The translations under genes were made by a program, and so were the position numbers. A stretch of 7,510 nucleotides of DNA from DIGJ01 sp036658435 (GTDB lineage Bacteria > Bacillota > Clostridia > Lachnospirales > Lachnospiraceae), in NCBI GenBank assembly GCA_036658435.1, contig JAVXEO010000084.1, forward strand, positions 1 through 7,510, written 5' to 3'. Below, in pieces: positions 7,120 to 7,510 of this stretch; position 1 is the stretch's first letter; every line of letters starts with the position of its first letter. The notes below the pieces were generated by a model. It was given only the letters and a program-made list of their open reading frames with translations. It did no database searches and was not told the DNA's origin.

Positions 7120-7323
7120 TTATGCGATGCAAACGTTAACTGCCTGCATTCCACGATTTCCTTTTTCCATATCAAAAGTTACTTTCTGTCCATCTTCTAA
7201 GCTCTTAAATCCGCCTGAAGCGATTCCTGAGAAATGTACGAATACATCCTCATTTGTAGCGTCGTTTGTAATAAAACCAAATCCCTTTTGAGCATTAAAC
7301 CATTTTACTGTACCTTTATTCAT
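7120..7323 (-). CDS. Cold-shock domain protein (CspA family), RNA chaperone
   Basis: This is a single OB-fold, 67-residue nucleic-acid-binding protein of the CspA/CspB family, which binds single-stranded RNA/DNA and melts secondary structure. RNP1 is KGFGFI (13-18) and RNP2 is VFVHF (27-31), with the conserved KWFN at 7-10. The family-typical length is 66-70. An in-frame ATG further up (7365) would add 14 residues (MFTEIQLKFK...), but it has no RBS and falls right after a U tract. The ATG at 7323 has a near-ideal AAGGAGG (7332-7338) 8 nt away and gives the canonical N terminus, MNKGTVKWF. The gene is monocistronic, between its own promoter (7454-7482) and a strong terminator (7043-7091), and has a long structured leader. 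Whether it is cold-induced cannot be told from the CDS. Confidence 0.96.
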   Translation of the reverse strand: MNKGTVKWFNAQKGFGFITNDATNEDVFVHFSGIASGGFKSLEDGQKVTFDMEKGNRGMQAVNVCIA

Positions 7324-7365
7324 GAAAGATACCTCCTTAAATTTTAATTGTATTTCAGTGAACAT

Positions 7366-7424
7366 AAAAAATCACATATTTTTGTAAATCGTTATCCATC
7401 ATAATGACTTACAAAAATATGTGA
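7366..7424 (-). promoter_or_regulatory. Terminator-like hairpin in the csp leader (candidate attenuator or thermosensor)
   Basis: TCACATATTTTTGTAA (plus strand 7372-7387) and its exact reverse complement (7409-7424) form a 16-bp stem around a 21-nt loop. The loop can pair partly with itself. On the minus (csp) strand the stem is followed directly by six T (7371-7366), the layout of an intrinsic terminator; on the plus strand no T run follows. The stem contains only three G-C pairs, so its stability should depend strongly on temperature. It starts about 23 nt after the predicted transcription start and ends 42 nt before the csp ATG. The structure is seen; regulatory function is inferred. Confidence 0.75.
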
Positions 7425-7453
7425 ATCAAAACAAACATTTAAAATACTTCTTA

Positions 7454-7482
7454 AGCATAACATGGTTTTCTTTTTATGTCAA
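7454..7482 (-). promoter_or_regulatory. Strong predicted sigma-A promoter of the csp gene
   Basis: A perfect TTGACA (7477-7482), a 17-nt spacer and TATGCT (7454-7459, 4 of 6) preceded by TGT make an extended -10 promoter on the minus strand. Transcription should begin near 7447-7449, giving a 5' leader of roughly 125 nt before the csp ATG, unusually long for a 67-codon gene. Confidence 0.8.
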
Positions 7483-7485
7483 GCG

Positions 7486-7499
7486 AAACTTTAAAGTTT
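7486..7499. repeat. 14-nt perfect palindrome next to the csp -35 box
   Basis: AAACTTTAAAGTTT is its own reverse complement and ends 3 nt upstream of the csp -35 hexamer. It could be an operator for a dimeric regulator, or simply part of an AT-rich UP element. With no central loop it is not a good RNA hairpin. The palindrome is directly visible; the role is unknown. Confidence 0.4.
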
Positions 7500-7510
7500 T
7501 TTGGAGCTTT

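Noticed and set aside
7324..7365. Longer csp start at 7365 (adds 14 residues)
   Set aside because: It has no RBS and directly follows the hairpin and U tract; the ATG at 7323 has an ideal AAGGAGG and gives the canonical N terminus.
7345..7372. Second csp promoter with TACAAT downstream of the hairpin
   Set aside because: The -10-like TACAAT is 5 of 6, but the matching -35 (GTGATT) is only 3 of 6 and lies in the stem edge; the promoter at 7454-7482 is far better. A minor start here cannot be excluded and would bypass the hairpin.
7366..7424. Leader hairpin taken as the plain terminator of a gene to the right
   Set aside because: A strong same-strand promoter lies between it and the right edge, about 25 nt upstream of the stem, so the hairpin belongs to the csp transcript; it might additionally stop read-through.

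Overview
The window reads as a piece of chromosome from a low-GC Gram-positive anaerobe, most likely a clostridial (Lachnospiraceae-like) bacterium. The evidence is strongly AT-rich DNA, strong AGGAGG-type ribosome binding sites, sigma-A-type promoters, tightly packed co-directional genes, a short Firmicutes-style GlgB and an ABC_tran_2/EcsAB-like exporter. The genus cannot be named from this sequence. I see no phage, IS element, CRISPR array, tRNA or rRNA.

All seven genes lie on the minus strand, so they are transcribed right to left. At the right end (7510 to about 7100) is a monocistronic cold-shock protein gene. It has a very good promoter (7454-7482), a leader of about 125 nt containing a terminator-like hairpin with a U tract (7366-7424), a 67-aa CDS (7120-7323) and a strong bidirectional intrinsic terminator (7043-7091).

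Left of that terminator, a second promoter (-10 at 7001-7006) starts a compact six-gene run: glgB (glycogen branching enzyme), an ABC ATPase, an ABC-2-like permease, then larB, larC and larE. Gaps range from 13 nt down to 8-16 nt overlaps, and several ribosome binding sites sit in or across the previous stop codon. The six genes are therefore probably co-transcribed and partly translationally coupled. LarB, LarC and LarE together make the nickel-pincer nucleotide (NPN) cofactor of lactate racemase and related 2-hydroxyacid racemases/epimerases. LarB carboxylates and hydrolyses nicotinic acid adenine dinucleotide, LarE thiolates the product twice, and LarC inserts nickel using CTP. No larA-type apoenzyme or nickel importer lies in the window.

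The 44 bases left of larE hold a good extended -10 promoter on the same strand, so another gene probably begins just beyond the left edge. No intrinsic terminator is visible after larE.

The most interesting points are: (i) the structured csp leader, which looks like an attenuator or thermosensor; (ii) the linkage of a glycogen enzyme and an uncharacterised ABC exporter to NPN-cofactor synthesis in one operon; and (iii) a LarE with the three-cysteine set expected of the [4Fe-4S]-dependent, catalytic type rather than the sacrificial single-cysteine type.
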